From Streptomyces iconiensis (lineage in GTDB: Bacteria > Actinomycetota > Actinomycetes > Streptomycetales > Streptomycetaceae): a DNA stretch of 64,000 nt. The stretch lies in assembly GCF_028657195.3 (NCBI RefSeq), contig NZ_JANCPR020000001.1, forward strand, positions 1-64,000, written 5' to 3'. The position numbers were made by a program, and so were the translations under genes. Numbering within the stretch: the stretch's first letter is position 1; each line of letters starts with the position of its first letter. Shown piece by piece: positions 8,566 to 18,111 of the stretch. The notes below the pieces were generated by a model. The model ran no database searches and had not been told where the DNA came from. It was given only the letters and a program-made list of their open reading frames with translations.

Positions 8566-10053
8566 ATGGCCGCCCCTACGCCACCCCCTTCAGCCGTCCC
8601 TTCCGAGTCCTCGTCCGGGTCCGTTTCCCCGTCCGGGTCCGCTTCCTCTTCCGGTGACGTGCCTCCCGTCCTCCCCGTCACGTTCCCGCTGCCGACCGTG
8701 CGGGTCGAGGACGCGGTGACGCGCCAGTTCCGGCTCCTGGAATGCGTGGCGGCGCACTTCGAGGGCCAGGAACTGTTCGCCTCGGACGCCGGCGTGGTCC
8801 CGGGGCTCGGCAGGCCCCGCAGCACGGCCCGCGTCGAGGCCGTACTCGCCGCCTACTTCGGTACCGAGGACGCCGCACTGGTACAGGGAGCGGGCACCGG
8901 CGCCATCCGGGCCGCACTGAGCGCCGCCGTCAGCCCCGGCGAACCGCTGCTCATCCACCGTGCTCCCGTCTACCGGAGCACCGCCGTCACCCTGCGCGGG
9001 CTGGGCGTGGAGACCGTGGAGGCCGACTTCAACGACCCGGACGAGCTACGCGCGGCGCTCGCCTCCGGCCGGTTCAGGTGGGCGTACGTCCAGCACACCC
9101 GGCAGCGGCTCACGGACTCCTACGACCCCGCCGAGGTGCTGGCCGCCTGCGCCGACGCGGGTGTGCGCACCCTCGTGGACGACAACTACGCCGTCTTCCG
9201 CGTGCCCGAATCCGGTGTCGAACTCGGCGCGGACGCGTCCTGCTTCTCCCTGTTCAAGCTGCACGGACCCGAGGGCGTTGGCGTGGTCACCGGCACCGCC
9301 GACCTGGTCGCGCGCATCCGGGCCGACAACTACTCGGGCGGCGGCCAGGTCCAGGGCCACCAGGCGCTCGACGCGCTGCGTGCCCTCACCCACGTACCGG
9401 TGCTGTGGGCCGTCCAGTCCCGCGTGGGCGAGGAGGCAGCGGCACGGCTCGCAGCGGGCGAGGTGCCCGGCGTCGCCGAGGCGCGGCTGGCCAACGTCCA
9501 GGACCGGTGCCTGCTCGTACGGCTGACCGAGCCCGTGGCGGCCCGGCTCCCCGCGGTCGCCGCCTGCTACGGCGCGGCGCCCTACCCGGTCGGCTCCAAC
9601 TCCCGCTACGAGATCGCCCCGCTCTTCTACCGGATGTCCAGCTCCACCCTCGACGACCGCCCTGAACTGGCCGACTGGGTGGTCCGCGTCAACCCCATGC
9701 GCGCAGGCGCCGACCAGGTCCTCGACATCCTGCGCCGCTCCCTGACCGCACTGCGGAACGAGCAGGACGGCCCGGAACCGGGCCACAGGCCGGAACCGGG
9801 CCATGAGCCGGACGGGCCGGAACCGGGCCACGACGCGAGTCAGGCCGCGGGTCAGGCCACGGGTCCCGACGCGGGTCCCGATGCGAGTCAGGCCGCGGGT
9901 CAGGCCACGGGTCCCGACGCGAGTCAGGCCACGGGTCCCGACGCGGGGCGGGCCACCGGCCCTGACACCCGATCGGCCACCGGCCCGGCCCCCGCCGACC
10001 GCGCGCGGCCGTACCCCGCCCCCCACGCACCGCAGCACCACGCAAAGGACTGA
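8566..10053 (+). CDS. yhfS: YhfS-family PLP-dependent (fold type I) enzyme with repeat tail
   Basis: The core (about residues 40-395) is a fold-type-I PLP enzyme of the Cys/Met metabolism type. It has the glycine-rich GAGTGAIRAALS, the LVDDNYAVF aspartate that would face the PLP ring nitrogen, and Lys231 in CFSLFKLHGPEG as the Schiff-base lysine. E. coli YhfS is about 360 residues. Here there is a Ser/Pro-rich N-terminal extension of about 35 residues and a tail of about 100 residues made of GPDASQAAGQAT-type repeats. The reaction is unknown; a lyase, transferase or amino-group removal on an amino substrate is likely. The gene is tightly coupled to php and yhfX. Confidence 0.85.
   Translation: MAAPTPPPSAVPSESSSGSVSPSGSASSSGDVPPVLPVTFPLPTVRVEDAVTRQFRLLECVAAHFEGQELFASDAGVVPGLGRPRSTARVEAVLAAYFGTEDAALVQGAGTGAIRAALSAAVSPGEPLLIHRAPVYRSTAVTLRGLGVETVEADFNDPDELRAALASGRFRWAYVQHTRQRLTDSYDPAEVLAACADAGVRTLVDDNYAVFRVPESGVELGADASCFSLFKLHGPEGVGVVTGTADLVARIRADNYSGGGQVQGHQALDALRALTHVPVLWAVQSRVGEEAAARLAAGEVPGVAEARLANVQDRCLLVRLTEPVAARLPAVAACYGAAPYPVGSNSRYEIAPLFYRMSSSTLDDRPELADWVVRVNPMRAGADQVLDILRRSLTALRNEQDGPEPGHRPEPGHEPDGPEPGHDASQAAGQATGPDAGPDASQAAGQATGPDASQATGPDAGRATGPDTRSATGPAPADRARPYPAPHAPQHHAKD
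9776..9970. repeat. In-frame tandem repeats at the 3' end of yhfS
   Basis: About 195 bp of degenerate repeats lie inside the coding sequence. First come PEPGH units, then 18/36-bp units built on GACGCGAGTCAGGCC and GCGGGTCAGGCCACGGGT. Unit lengths are multiples of three, so the frame is kept. They encode a Gly/Pro/Asp/Ala/Thr tail that is probably disordered. Confidence 0.8.
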
Positions 10054-10054
10054 C

Positions 10055-11284
10055 GTGTTCCTCGACAGCCTTCTCGCCCGTAACCCGCGGCTCGCCGATG
10101 TCGCGGCCGATCTTCACCGGCGCGGTGAGATCCCACCCGACACCTACGTCATGGACCTCGACGCCGTCGGTGAGAACGCCGCCGTCCTCGCGGGGGAGGC
10201 CGAACGGCTCGGTCTGGGGCTGTGGTTCGTCGTCAAGCAGATCGGCCGTAACCCGGAGCTGATCAGAGCCATCGCGCGCAGCATCCCCGCGTACGCGGCC
10301 ATCGACGCCGACGAGGCACGCACCCTGCACGCGGCGGGCGCACGCGCGGGGAACCTGGGCCACCTCGTGCAGATCCCGCACCGCGCGCTGCCCGAACTGC
10401 TCGCGCTGCGCCCCGAGACCGTCACCGTCTACGACCTCGACAACGCGCGCGCCGTGTCCGAACAGGCCCGCGCCCTCGGTTTCACACAGGACATCCTGAT
10501 CCGGCTCGAAGGGGCCGAGGGAGCGGTCTACCCGGGGCAGGAAGGCGGCGTTCCGCTCGACGGGCTCGACGCGTTCGCGCACGAGGCCGAGGCGCTGCCC
10601 AGCGTACGTATCGCCGGGGTCACCGCGTTCCCCTGCGTACTGTGCGATCCCGCGACCGGAGCGCCGGAGCCCACGCCCAACTTCGACATCGCGCTCAAGG
10701 CCCGCGATCTGCTGGCGGCGCGCGGTCACCGCGACCTCAAGCTGAGCGCCCCCAGCGCCACTTCGGCGGCCTCGCTCCCGCTGCTGGCCCGGCTCGGCGC
10801 CACGCACGGCGAACCGGGGCACGCGCTGACCGGCACCACACCGCTGCACGCGCGCGACCTGTCCCAGCCGGAGCGGCCCGCGTACGTGTACGTCACCGAG
10901 GTCGCGCACACCCTGGCCGACGGGCGCCCCGCTGTCTTCGGCGGCGGCTTCTACCCGCGGTCGCACATCCGCTCGGCGCTGCTGCCGCGCACCGGGCAGC
11001 GGCTGGCCGTCGCCGAGGCGCCCGCCGAGAACATCGACTACTACCGGTTGCTCGAAGCCCCCGCTTCCGGCGCGCGCGTCAGCGCGGGCGAGACCGCGCT
11101 GCTGGCGTTCCGTACCCAGGTCTTCGTCACGCGTTCGACGGTCGCCGTGGTCGAGGGACTGTCGTCCGGCACACCCCGGCTGACGGGGCTGTACGACTCC
11201 CGCGGCCTTCCCCGGAACGGCGCACCTCCCGGGGGCGGCGCCCGGCCCGGGGACGGCACACAGCACAGGAACGGAGCACTGTGA
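10055..11284 (+). CDS. yhfX: YhfX-family PLP-dependent (fold type III, alanine-racemase-like) enzyme
   Basis: The 409-residue protein has the alanine-racemase-type N-terminal barrel with PLP lysine Lys61 (LWFVVKQIGRNPE) and further barrel loops (YAAIDADEA, NLGHLVQIP, KLSAPSATS). A C-terminal domain carries GGGFYPRSH. It matches YhfX of the yhf operon. Racemisation, decarboxylation or aldol-type chemistry on an amino acid is possible; no substrate can be read from the sequence. The start at GTG 10055 is one base after the yhfS stop. The last about 25 residues are Gly/Pro-rich. Its stop overlaps the yhfW start (TGATG). Confidence 0.85.
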   Translation: MFLDSLLARNPRLADVAADLHRRGEIPPDTYVMDLDAVGENAAVLAGEAERLGLGLWFVVKQIGRNPELIRAIARSIPAYAAIDADEARTLHAAGARAGNLGHLVQIPHRALPELLALRPETVTVYDLDNARAVSEQARALGFTQDILIRLEGAEGAVYPGQEGGVPLDGLDAFAHEAEALPSVRIAGVTAFPCVLCDPATGAPEPTPNFDIALKARDLLAARGHRDLKLSAPSATSAASLPLLARLGATHGEPGHALTGTTPLHARDLSQPERPAYVYVTEVAHTLADGRPAVFGGGFYPRSHIRSALLPRTGQRLAVAEAPAENIDYYRLLEAPASGARVSAGETALLAFRTQVFVTRSTVAVVEGLSSGTPRLTGLYDSRGLPRNGAPPGGGARPGDGTQHRNGAL

Positions 11285-12516
11285 TGAGCAGGACCGTCAT
11301 CGTCGTCCTCGACGGCTTCGGGATCGGCGCCATGCCGGACGCGGGCGCGCTGCGCCCCGGCGACGTGGCGGCCGACACCTGCGGGCACGTACTCGACCGC
11401 GCCCGCGAGGAGTTGGGGCGCCCGCTGCGGCTGCCCGTGCTGGGTGCGCTCGGCCTCGGGCTCGTGCACCCGCACCCCGATCTGGCCCGCCGCACCCACC
11501 TGCCCGTCGCCGCAGGACGTGTCGGACTCGGCTACCCGGGAGCCGACACCTTCGCGGGGCACCAGACCATGATGGGCGCCGACTTCAGCCGGGTGACCGT
11601 GGCGCGGCTCGCCGACCGCCTCGACGAGGTCACAGCGGCACTGCGCGCCGCGGGCCACCAGGTCGAACCGCTCGACGGCAGGCCGCTGCTCGTGGTCGAC
11701 GGCAGTGTCCTCGTCCACGACAACCTGGAGGCCGACCCGGGCATCAACTGGAACGCCACGGGCCGCCTGACGGACCTCCCGTTCGACGGCATCCTCGCCG
11801 TCGCGCGCACGGTGCGTGCCGTGGCGCCCGTCGCCCGGGTGATCGCGGTGGGCGGCAACGCCGACGGGCCGCTGGCCGGTTTCGTACGGGAGGGCGACGG
11901 CGGAACGGTCGGCCTGGACACCCCGGCAACCGGCGTCTACCGCAACGGCGGTCTCCAGGTGCAGCACCTGGGCGCGCACATCGACCACGCGCGCCAGCTT
12001 CCCGACCTGGCAGTACGCGCCGGAATCCCCGTCACGCTGGTGGGCAAGGCGGCGGACATCCTGGAGTGCGAGGCGGCCGTGCGCCGCCCCGCCGTGCCGA
12101 CGGCCGACGTGTTCGCGCACACCCTGGAGGCGGCACGGGCCCCCGGCGACGCGCTCGTCGTCGCCAACGTCCAGGAGACCGACCTCGCCGGGCACCAGCA
12201 GGACACCGCACGGTTCGCGCAGGTGCTGGAGCAGGCGGACGCGGGTCTGGCGGGCGTGCTCTCGCTGCTGGACCGGCCTGGCGACCGGCTCGTGGTCACC
12301 GCCGACCACGGCAACGACCCGACGATCGGCCACGCCAACCACACCCGCGAGTACGTACCGGTTCTCATCCACAGGGCGGGCGAGGCCGCCTGCGAACTCC
12401 TGCCCGACGCCGCCTCGCTGGCGGACATCGGCGCCACGGCGGCCGTCTCCCTGGGCCTCGACCCGGCCGGCCTCGCCAACGGCACCCGCCTCCGGCACGC
12501 GGAGGACGCAGCCTGA
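11284..12516 (+). CDS. yhfW: YhfW-family phosphopentomutase-like metalloenzyme
   Basis: This 410-residue member of the alkaline phosphatase superfamily resembles phosphopentomutase. Metal-binding and catalytic signatures are present: VVLDGFGIGAMPDA with Asp10, GADTFAGHQTMMG with Thr89 as the likely phosphorylated residue, NVQETDLAGH, VTADHGNDPT and GHANHTREYVP. It therefore probably moves or removes a phosphate on a sugar-like or small phosphorylated substrate. It is the last gene of the yhf operon. Its stop codon lies at the edge of a 15-bp tandem repeat. The ATG at 11284 overlaps the yhfX stop; a GTG at 11281 is an alternative. Confidence 0.87.
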   Translation: MSRTVIVVLDGFGIGAMPDAGALRPGDVAADTCGHVLDRAREELGRPLRLPVLGALGLGLVHPHPDLARRTHLPVAAGRVGLGYPGADTFAGHQTMMGADFSRVTVARLADRLDEVTAALRAAGHQVEPLDGRPLLVVDGSVLVHDNLEADPGINWNATGRLTDLPFDGILAVARTVRAVAPVARVIAVGGNADGPLAGFVREGDGGTVGLDTPATGVYRNGGLQVQHLGAHIDHARQLPDLAVRAGIPVTLVGKAADILECEAAVRRPAVPTADVFAHTLEAARAPGDALVVANVQETDLAGHQQDTARFAQVLEQADAGLAGVLSLLDRPGDRLVVTADHGNDPTIGHANHTREYVPVLIHRAGEAACELLPDAASLADIGATAAVSLGLDPAGLANGTRLRHAEDAA

Positions 12517-12597
12517 ACGGTTCGCCCTGGACGGACCCGGCCTGGACGGACCCGGCCTGAACGGACCCGGCCTGAACGGACCCGGCCTGAACGGACG
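12514..12597. repeat. 15-bp tandem repeats spanning the yhfW stop codon
   Basis: About five copies of a 15-bp unit CCTGAACGGACCCGG (some with CCTGGACGG) run from the yhfW stop codon to about 12597. The first unit supplies the TGA stop. Their function is unknown and the copy number probably varies. Confidence 0.8.
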
Positions 12598-12707
12598 CGC
12601 CCCGCGCCACCCGCCACCCCGCCGCTCCACGAAGGAAACCGGCGCCGCCCGCAGGAACCGGGCGGGCGGCGGCGGGCGCAGGAACCGGGCGGGCGCAGGG
12701 ACGCGGC
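12598..12707. other. GC-rich gap between convergent yhfW and SDR genes
   Basis: No gene is seen. The stretch contains GGCGCCGCCCGC and GCGGGCGGCGGCGGGCGC segments that can pair as a strong hairpin and may act as a shared terminator. There is no T-tract. Confidence 0.4.
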
Positions 12708-14107
<1,400 letters not shown>

Positions 14108-14144
14108 GGTCAGCAGACTATGCCTGCATGGCACAATCTGTCAG
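14108..14144 (-). promoter_or_regulatory. tetR-SDR promoter and palindromic operator
   Basis: On the minus strand CTGACA (14144-14139) and TAGTCT (14120-14115) are separated by 18 bp, and the ATG is 7 nt past the -10. The arms AGACTATGCC (14115-14124) and GGCACAATCT (14130-14139) form an inverted repeat with 8 of 10 pairs around TGCAT. The repeat covers the spacer and -10, a typical TetR autoregulatory operator. Confidence 0.6.
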
Positions 14145-14260
14145 CGGGGGTCGTCCGGCGCTGGTGCAACCGGGCTTGACCTCCCCTTTTGTGTGCCCGG
14201 GGCGCGGCTCGGAACCTCCGTGTCGCGCCACATCCATGCGGTCCGCATCCATGCGCGTCC

Positions 14261-14315
14261 GCGTCCGTGCGTATCCGCGGACGTCCGTTGCGTATCCGCG
14301 TCCGTGCGTATCCGC
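14261..14315. repeat. 18-bp direct repeats upstream of the solute-binding protein gene
   Basis: GCGTCCGTGCGTATCCGC occurs exactly at 14261-14278 and 14298-14315, with a third imperfect copy between them (14283-14300). The surrounding 100 bp is made of related CGCATCC/CGTCCG words. The stretch is noncoding if the TTG start at 14378 is right. Confidence 0.75.
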
Positions 14316-14377
14316 AGCGCCTCTGCGTGCGCGCCGCACCTGTACATGCCTGTGTTCAACCGTTGGGTGGCAAGAAG

Positions 14378-15649
14378 TTGCATCGACGCCAGTTCCTCCT
14401 CGGCGCCTCCGGCGTGGCCTCGGCTGCGGCCCTGGGGCTGACCTCCTGCGGCAGCGGGTCGGGCGGCGAGCGCCGGCTCAGCCTCCTCGCCGCGAGCTAC
14501 GGCAAGAGCGTCGGCTCCGGTATCAACGAACAGTGGGACGGGTTCATCTCCGCGTTCGGCAAGAAGTACCCCGACATCAAGATCGACCTCGACCTGGTGC
14601 CTTTCACCCGTATCGACAAGGAGCTGGCCCGCCGCGTCAAGGAGGGCAAGGCGCCCGACCTGGCCCAGGGCAACGTCTTCGCGGGCTTCGCCGAGGACGG
14701 TGAGCTGTACCCGGCCGGCGAGTTGTTCCGGATTCCCGTACAGGCCGACTTCATCACCGCCTTCGCCAAGGCGGGCGAGGTCGACTTCGCGCAGTACGGC
14801 ATACCGTTCCTCGCCAGCACCCCGCGCCTCTTCTACAACACCGCGCTCTTCAAGAAGGCCGGTATCAGCGGCCCGCCGCAGAGCTGGGACGAACTGCGCG
14901 AGGCGGCACTCGCGCTCAAGAAGTCCGGCGTCCCGACCCCCTACGGCCTCGCGCTGGGCCCCGAGGCCGCCGAGGACGAGGCCCTCGCCTGGATGCTGGC
15001 CGCCAACGGCGGCTACACCAGCACCGCCGGGTACGACTTCGTCAAGCCGGAGAACATCCACGCGCTCACCTGGCTGCGCACCCGCCTCGTCCAGGACGGA
15101 CTCGCGGGCCCCGACCCCTCCTCGCTGACCCGCACCCGCGCCTACGAGGGCTTCCTCAAGGGCACCATCGGCATGATGAACGCCCACCCCGTGCTCCTGG
15201 GCACGGCGAAGAAGGCCAAGGTCCCCTTCGCGCACGCGCCCTTCCCCAAGGAGCACGGCGGCGCCGCGCCGCCCGTCGGGCTCTCCGACTGGCTGATGGC
15301 CTTCAGGAAGAACGGGCAGCGCGAGGAGTGCGCCACCTTCCTCAACTTCCTCTACGGGGTGAAATCGGCCCGCGAGTACGGCGGCGGCCAGGGCACCCTC
15401 CCGGTGACCACCTCGGCCTCCGAGGCACTGCGCACAGAGCCCTCGCAGCGTCCGCTGCGACCGTTCATCGACCAGATGCCGGACGCCGAATTCCAGCCAC
15501 TGGGCCGCCGTACCTGGCCCGGGGTCAGGACCAGGATGCAGCGCTCCATCGGCAAGGCCGTCGCCAAGAAGGGCCCGGACCCCCGCTCCGTCCTCTCCTC
15601 CCTCCAGGTGGCGGCCGACACGGCGGAGAAGTCGGCCAACGCCGCCTAG
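14378..15649 (+). CDS. Extracellular solute-binding lipoprotein (family 1), Tat-type
   Basis: From the TTG at 14378 the product is 423 residues. It starts with a twin-arginine signal (HRRQFLLGASG), a hydrophobic stretch and a lipobox LTSC, so it is probably a Tat-exported lipoprotein. The mature part is a type-1 sugar ABC-transporter binding protein (for example YGIPFLASTPRLFYNTALFKKAGI and SWDELREAALALKKSG). No permease or ATPase gene is adjacent, so it either works with a distant transporter or is an orphan. The start is uncertain: TTG 14378 has a modest GGGTGG upstream, and longer in-frame starts would add Arg/Pro/Cys-rich residues encoded by repeats and bury the signal peptide. Confidence 0.85.
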   Translation: MHRRQFLLGASGVASAAALGLTSCGSGSGGERRLSLLAASYGKSVGSGINEQWDGFISAFGKKYPDIKIDLDLVPFTRIDKELARRVKEGKAPDLAQGNVFAGFAEDGELYPAGELFRIPVQADFITAFAKAGEVDFAQYGIPFLASTPRLFYNTALFKKAGISGPPQSWDELREAALALKKSGVPTPYGLALGPEAAEDEALAWMLAANGGYTSTAGYDFVKPENIHALTWLRTRLVQDGLAGPDPSSLTRTRAYEGFLKGTIGMMNAHPVLLGTAKKAKVPFAHAPFPKEHGGAAPPVGLSDWLMAFRKNGQREECATFLNFLYGVKSAREYGGGQGTLPVTTSASEALRTEPSQRPLRPFIDQMPDAEFQPLGRRTWPGVRTRMQRSIGKAVAKKGPDPRSVLSSLQVAADTAEKSANAA

Positions 15650-15694
15650 AGCTCCGGGTGCGGGTGCCCGCCATGTGCCGATGGCGTCCTTACG

Positions 15695-15706
15695 TAGACT
15701 GGCCCG
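15695..15706 (+). promoter_or_regulatory. Putative folC -10; leaderless start
   Basis: TAGACT (15695-15700) lies 6 nt before the GTG of folC. No Shine-Dalgarno sequence and no clear -35 are visible. Confidence 0.35.
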
Positions 15707-17224
15707 GTGAGCGACGAGCCCCAACCCCACGAACCCGATTCAGACCCGTTCGAGGAGATCGTCGGGGAGGAGACCGACCGAGACCCGGATCTTGCGGTGA
15801 TCGAGGCCGGCAGCCGTACCCTGCGGGCCCAGGCGGGACCGCCTGACCCGGACGTGCCGGGCAGGCCCGAGGATCCCGAGGTGGACAGGGCGCTGCGGCA
15901 GGTCGAGGAGGAGCTGGCGACCCGCTGGGGCGAGACCAAGCTGGACCCGTCCGTCCAGCGCATCGCCGCGCTGGTCGACCTGCTGGGCGAGCCGCAGCGC
16001 GCCTATCCGTCGATCCACATCACGGGCACCAACGGAAAGACCACCACGGCCCGCATGATCGAGGCACTGCTGGGCGCCTTCGATCTGCGCGCGGGCCGCT
16101 ACGCCTCGCCTCATGTGCAGTCGATCACCGAGCGGATCAGCGTCGACGGCGCCCCGCTGTCGGCCGAGCGGTTCATCGAGACGTACGAGGACATCAAGCC
16201 ATACGTCGAGCTGGTGGACAGCCGCCAGGACTACCGCCTCTCCTTCTTCGAGGTGCTGACCGCGATGGCCTACGCGGCCTTCGCCGACGCGCCCGTCGAC
16301 GTGGCCGTCGTCGAGGTCGGCATGGGCGGCACGTGGGACGCGACGAACGTCATCGACGCGTCCGTCGCCGTCGTCACCCCCATCTCCCTGGACCACACCG
16401 ACCGGCTCGGCGAGACGCCCGAGGCGATCGCCGTCGAGAAGGCGGGCATCGTCAAGCCCGATGCCACGGTCGTGCTCGCACAGCAGCCGGTCGAGGCGGC
16501 CTCGGTGGTGCTGAAGAAGGCCGTCGAGGTGGACGCGACCGTCGCCCGCGAGGGCATGGAATTCGGCGTCACGGCAAGGGAGTTGGCCGTCGGCGGCCAG
16601 CAGCTCACCCTGCGCGGGCTCGGCGGCGAGTACACGGACATCTTCCTGCCGGTGCACGGTGCGCACATGGCACACAACGCCGCCGTGGCGCTCGCCGCCG
16701 TCGAGGCGTTCTTCGGCGTCGGCCAGCAGCACGCCCGCACCCTGGACGTGGACGTCGTACGCGAGGCGTTCGCCTCGGTCACCTCGCCGGGCCGCCTTGA
16801 ACTTGTGCGCACCAGCCCCTCGGTGATCCTGGACGCGGCCCACAACCCGGGCGGCGCCCGCGCCACGGCCGAGGCACTCAGCGAGGCGTTCGGTTTCAGC
16901 CGTCTGATCGGCGTCGTCGCGCCGAGCAGCGACAAGGACGTAAGGGGCCTGCTGGAGGCGTTCGAACCGATCTTCCACGAACTCGTCGTCACCCGTAACT
17001 CCAGCCACCGCGCCATGGACGTGGACGAACTGGCCGGCATCGCCGTCGAGGTCTTCGGCGACGACCGCGTGCAGGTCGAGCCGCGGCTGGACGCGGCACT
17101 GGAGGAGGCGATCACGCTCTCCGAGCAGGAGAGCGAGTTCGCCGGGGCCGGGGTGCTGGTGACGGGTTCGGTCATCACGGTCGGTGAGGCCCGGATGCTG
17201 CTCGGAAGGGGAAGGAAGCGCTGA
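15707..17224 (+). CDS. folC: Folylpolyglutamate synthase / dihydrofolate synthase
   Basis: This 505-residue Mur-ligase-family enzyme adds glutamate to dihydropteroate or folates. The ATP loop ITGTNGKTTT is at about residues 105-114. Also present are the SPHVQSITERI folate loop, EVGMGGTWDATN, SLDHTDRLG and DAAHNPGGARA. The first about 60 residues form an acidic actinobacterial extension (EEIVGEETDRDPD). The stop overlaps the following DUF4233 gene (TGATG), so the two are translationally coupled. In relatives as I recall them, folC directly follows valS; here 11.9 kb separates them. Confidence 0.96.
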   Translation: MSDEPQPHEPDSDPFEEIVGEETDRDPDLAVIEAGSRTLRAQAGPPDPDVPGRPEDPEVDRALRQVEEELATRWGETKLDPSVQRIAALVDLLGEPQRAYPSIHITGTNGKTTTARMIEALLGAFDLRAGRYASPHVQSITERISVDGAPLSAERFIETYEDIKPYVELVDSRQDYRLSFFEVLTAMAYAAFADAPVDVAVVEVGMGGTWDATNVIDASVAVVTPISLDHTDRLGETPEAIAVEKAGIVKPDATVVLAQQPVEAASVVLKKAVEVDATVAREGMEFGVTARELAVGGQQLTLRGLGGEYTDIFLPVHGAHMAHNAAVALAAVEAFFGVGQQHARTLDVDVVREAFASVTSPGRLELVRTSPSVILDAAHNPGGARATAEALSEAFGFSRLIGVVAPSSDKDVRGLLEAFEPIFHELVVTRNSSHRAMDVDELAGIAVEVFGDDRVQVEPRLDAALEEAITLSEQESEFAGAGVLVTGSVITVGEARMLLGRGRKR

Positions 17225-17589
17225 TGCGGACCCTGTGCGCTTCCACGCTGATCGGGGAGTTCTTCGTCATCGGTTTCGCCGGACTGGTGGCGATGCAGAC
17301 GAGTGATCTGTCCCAGGCCACGGTCTGGACGGTCAGCGGCATGGCCATGGCGCTGACCGTGCTGCTGTGCGGAATGATCACACGCCCCGGTGGCGTCCAG
17401 CTCGGCTGGGCGCTCCAGATCGCCCTGATCGCCAGCGGATTCGTCGTTCCGACGATGTTCTTCCTCGGCGCCTGCTTCGCCGGGCTGTGGTGGGCCAGCG
17501 TCCACTTCGGCAAGAAGATCGACGAGGCGAAGGCTCGCTTTGCCGCACAGGCCGCCGCCGAGAGCGGCCCTGAGCCGGACGCTGTGTGA
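17224..17589 (+). CDS. DUF4233 membrane protein
   Basis: This 121-residue integral membrane protein has four hydrophobic segments and a short charged C-terminus. It starts MRTLCASTLIGEFFVIGFAG and overlaps the folC stop by one base. Position after folC and the sequence fit the DUF4233 family of actinobacteria. Function unknown; operon membership suggests a role tied to folate or to the next gene, ndk. Confidence 0.85.
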   Translation: MRTLCASTLIGEFFVIGFAGLVAMQTSDLSQATVWTVSGMAMALTVLLCGMITRPGGVQLGWALQIALIASGFVVPTMFFLGACFAGLWWASVHFGKKIDEAKARFAAQAAAESGPEPDAV

Positions 17590-17697
17590 ACTGACCGCTC
17601 CTCACCCATGTAGCCTCTTCGCACCGCACGCATGCCCCCTTCACCGGAGTGGCACGGCGGTGGAGCGCCCGCAGTACACCCCAAGGAGCCCGCAACC

Positions 17698-18111
17698 ATG
17701 AGCCAGCGCACCCTTGTCCTCCTGAAGCCCGACGCCGTACGCAGGGGTCTGATCGGCGAGATCGTCGGCCGTATCGAGAGCAAGGCGGACTGGCGTATCG
17801 CCGCGCTGGAGCTGCGTACGCTCGACAGGCCCACGCTGGAGCAGCACTACGCCGAGCACGAGGGCCGCCCGTTCTACGAACCGCTGATGGAGTTCATGGC
17901 CTCCGGCCCCTCCGTCGTGATGCTCGTCGAGGGCGAGCGCGTCATCGAGGGCGTCCGTACGCTGGCCGGCCCCACCGACCCGATCGCCGCCACCCCGGGC
18001 TCCATCCGCGGCGACTTCGGCACCATCGTGCGCGAGAACCTCATCCACGCCTCGGACTCCGAGGAGTCGGCCGAGCGGGAGACAAAGATTTTTTTCCCGG
18101 GTTTTGCCTGA
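17698..18111 (+). CDS. ndk: Nucleoside diphosphate kinase
   Basis: The 137-residue enzyme transfers phosphate between nucleoside tri- and diphosphates. The active-site His117 lies in ENLIHASDS and the N-terminal RTLVLLKPDAVRRGLIGEI is diagnostic. The ATG at 17698 has AAGGAGCC upstream. A run of seven T (18089-18095, encoding Ile-Phe-Phe) near the end is unusual for this GC-rich DNA but is in frame. Confidence 0.97.
   Translation: MSQRTLVLLKPDAVRRGLIGEIVGRIESKADWRIAALELRTLDRPTLEQHYAEHEGRPFYEPLMEFMASGPSVVMLVEGERVIEGVRTLAGPTDPIAATPGSIRGDFGTIVRENLIHASDSEESAERETKIFFPGFA

Noticed and set aside
9046..10041. Minus-strand open frame over the yhfS repeats
   Set aside because: The repeat-rich minus frame lacks a conserved product, and the plus frame encodes a clear PLP enzyme.
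4145..12516. Phosphonate (phn) catabolic operon
   Set aside because: No C-P lyase or phosphonatase genes. The gene set matches the yhf families instead.
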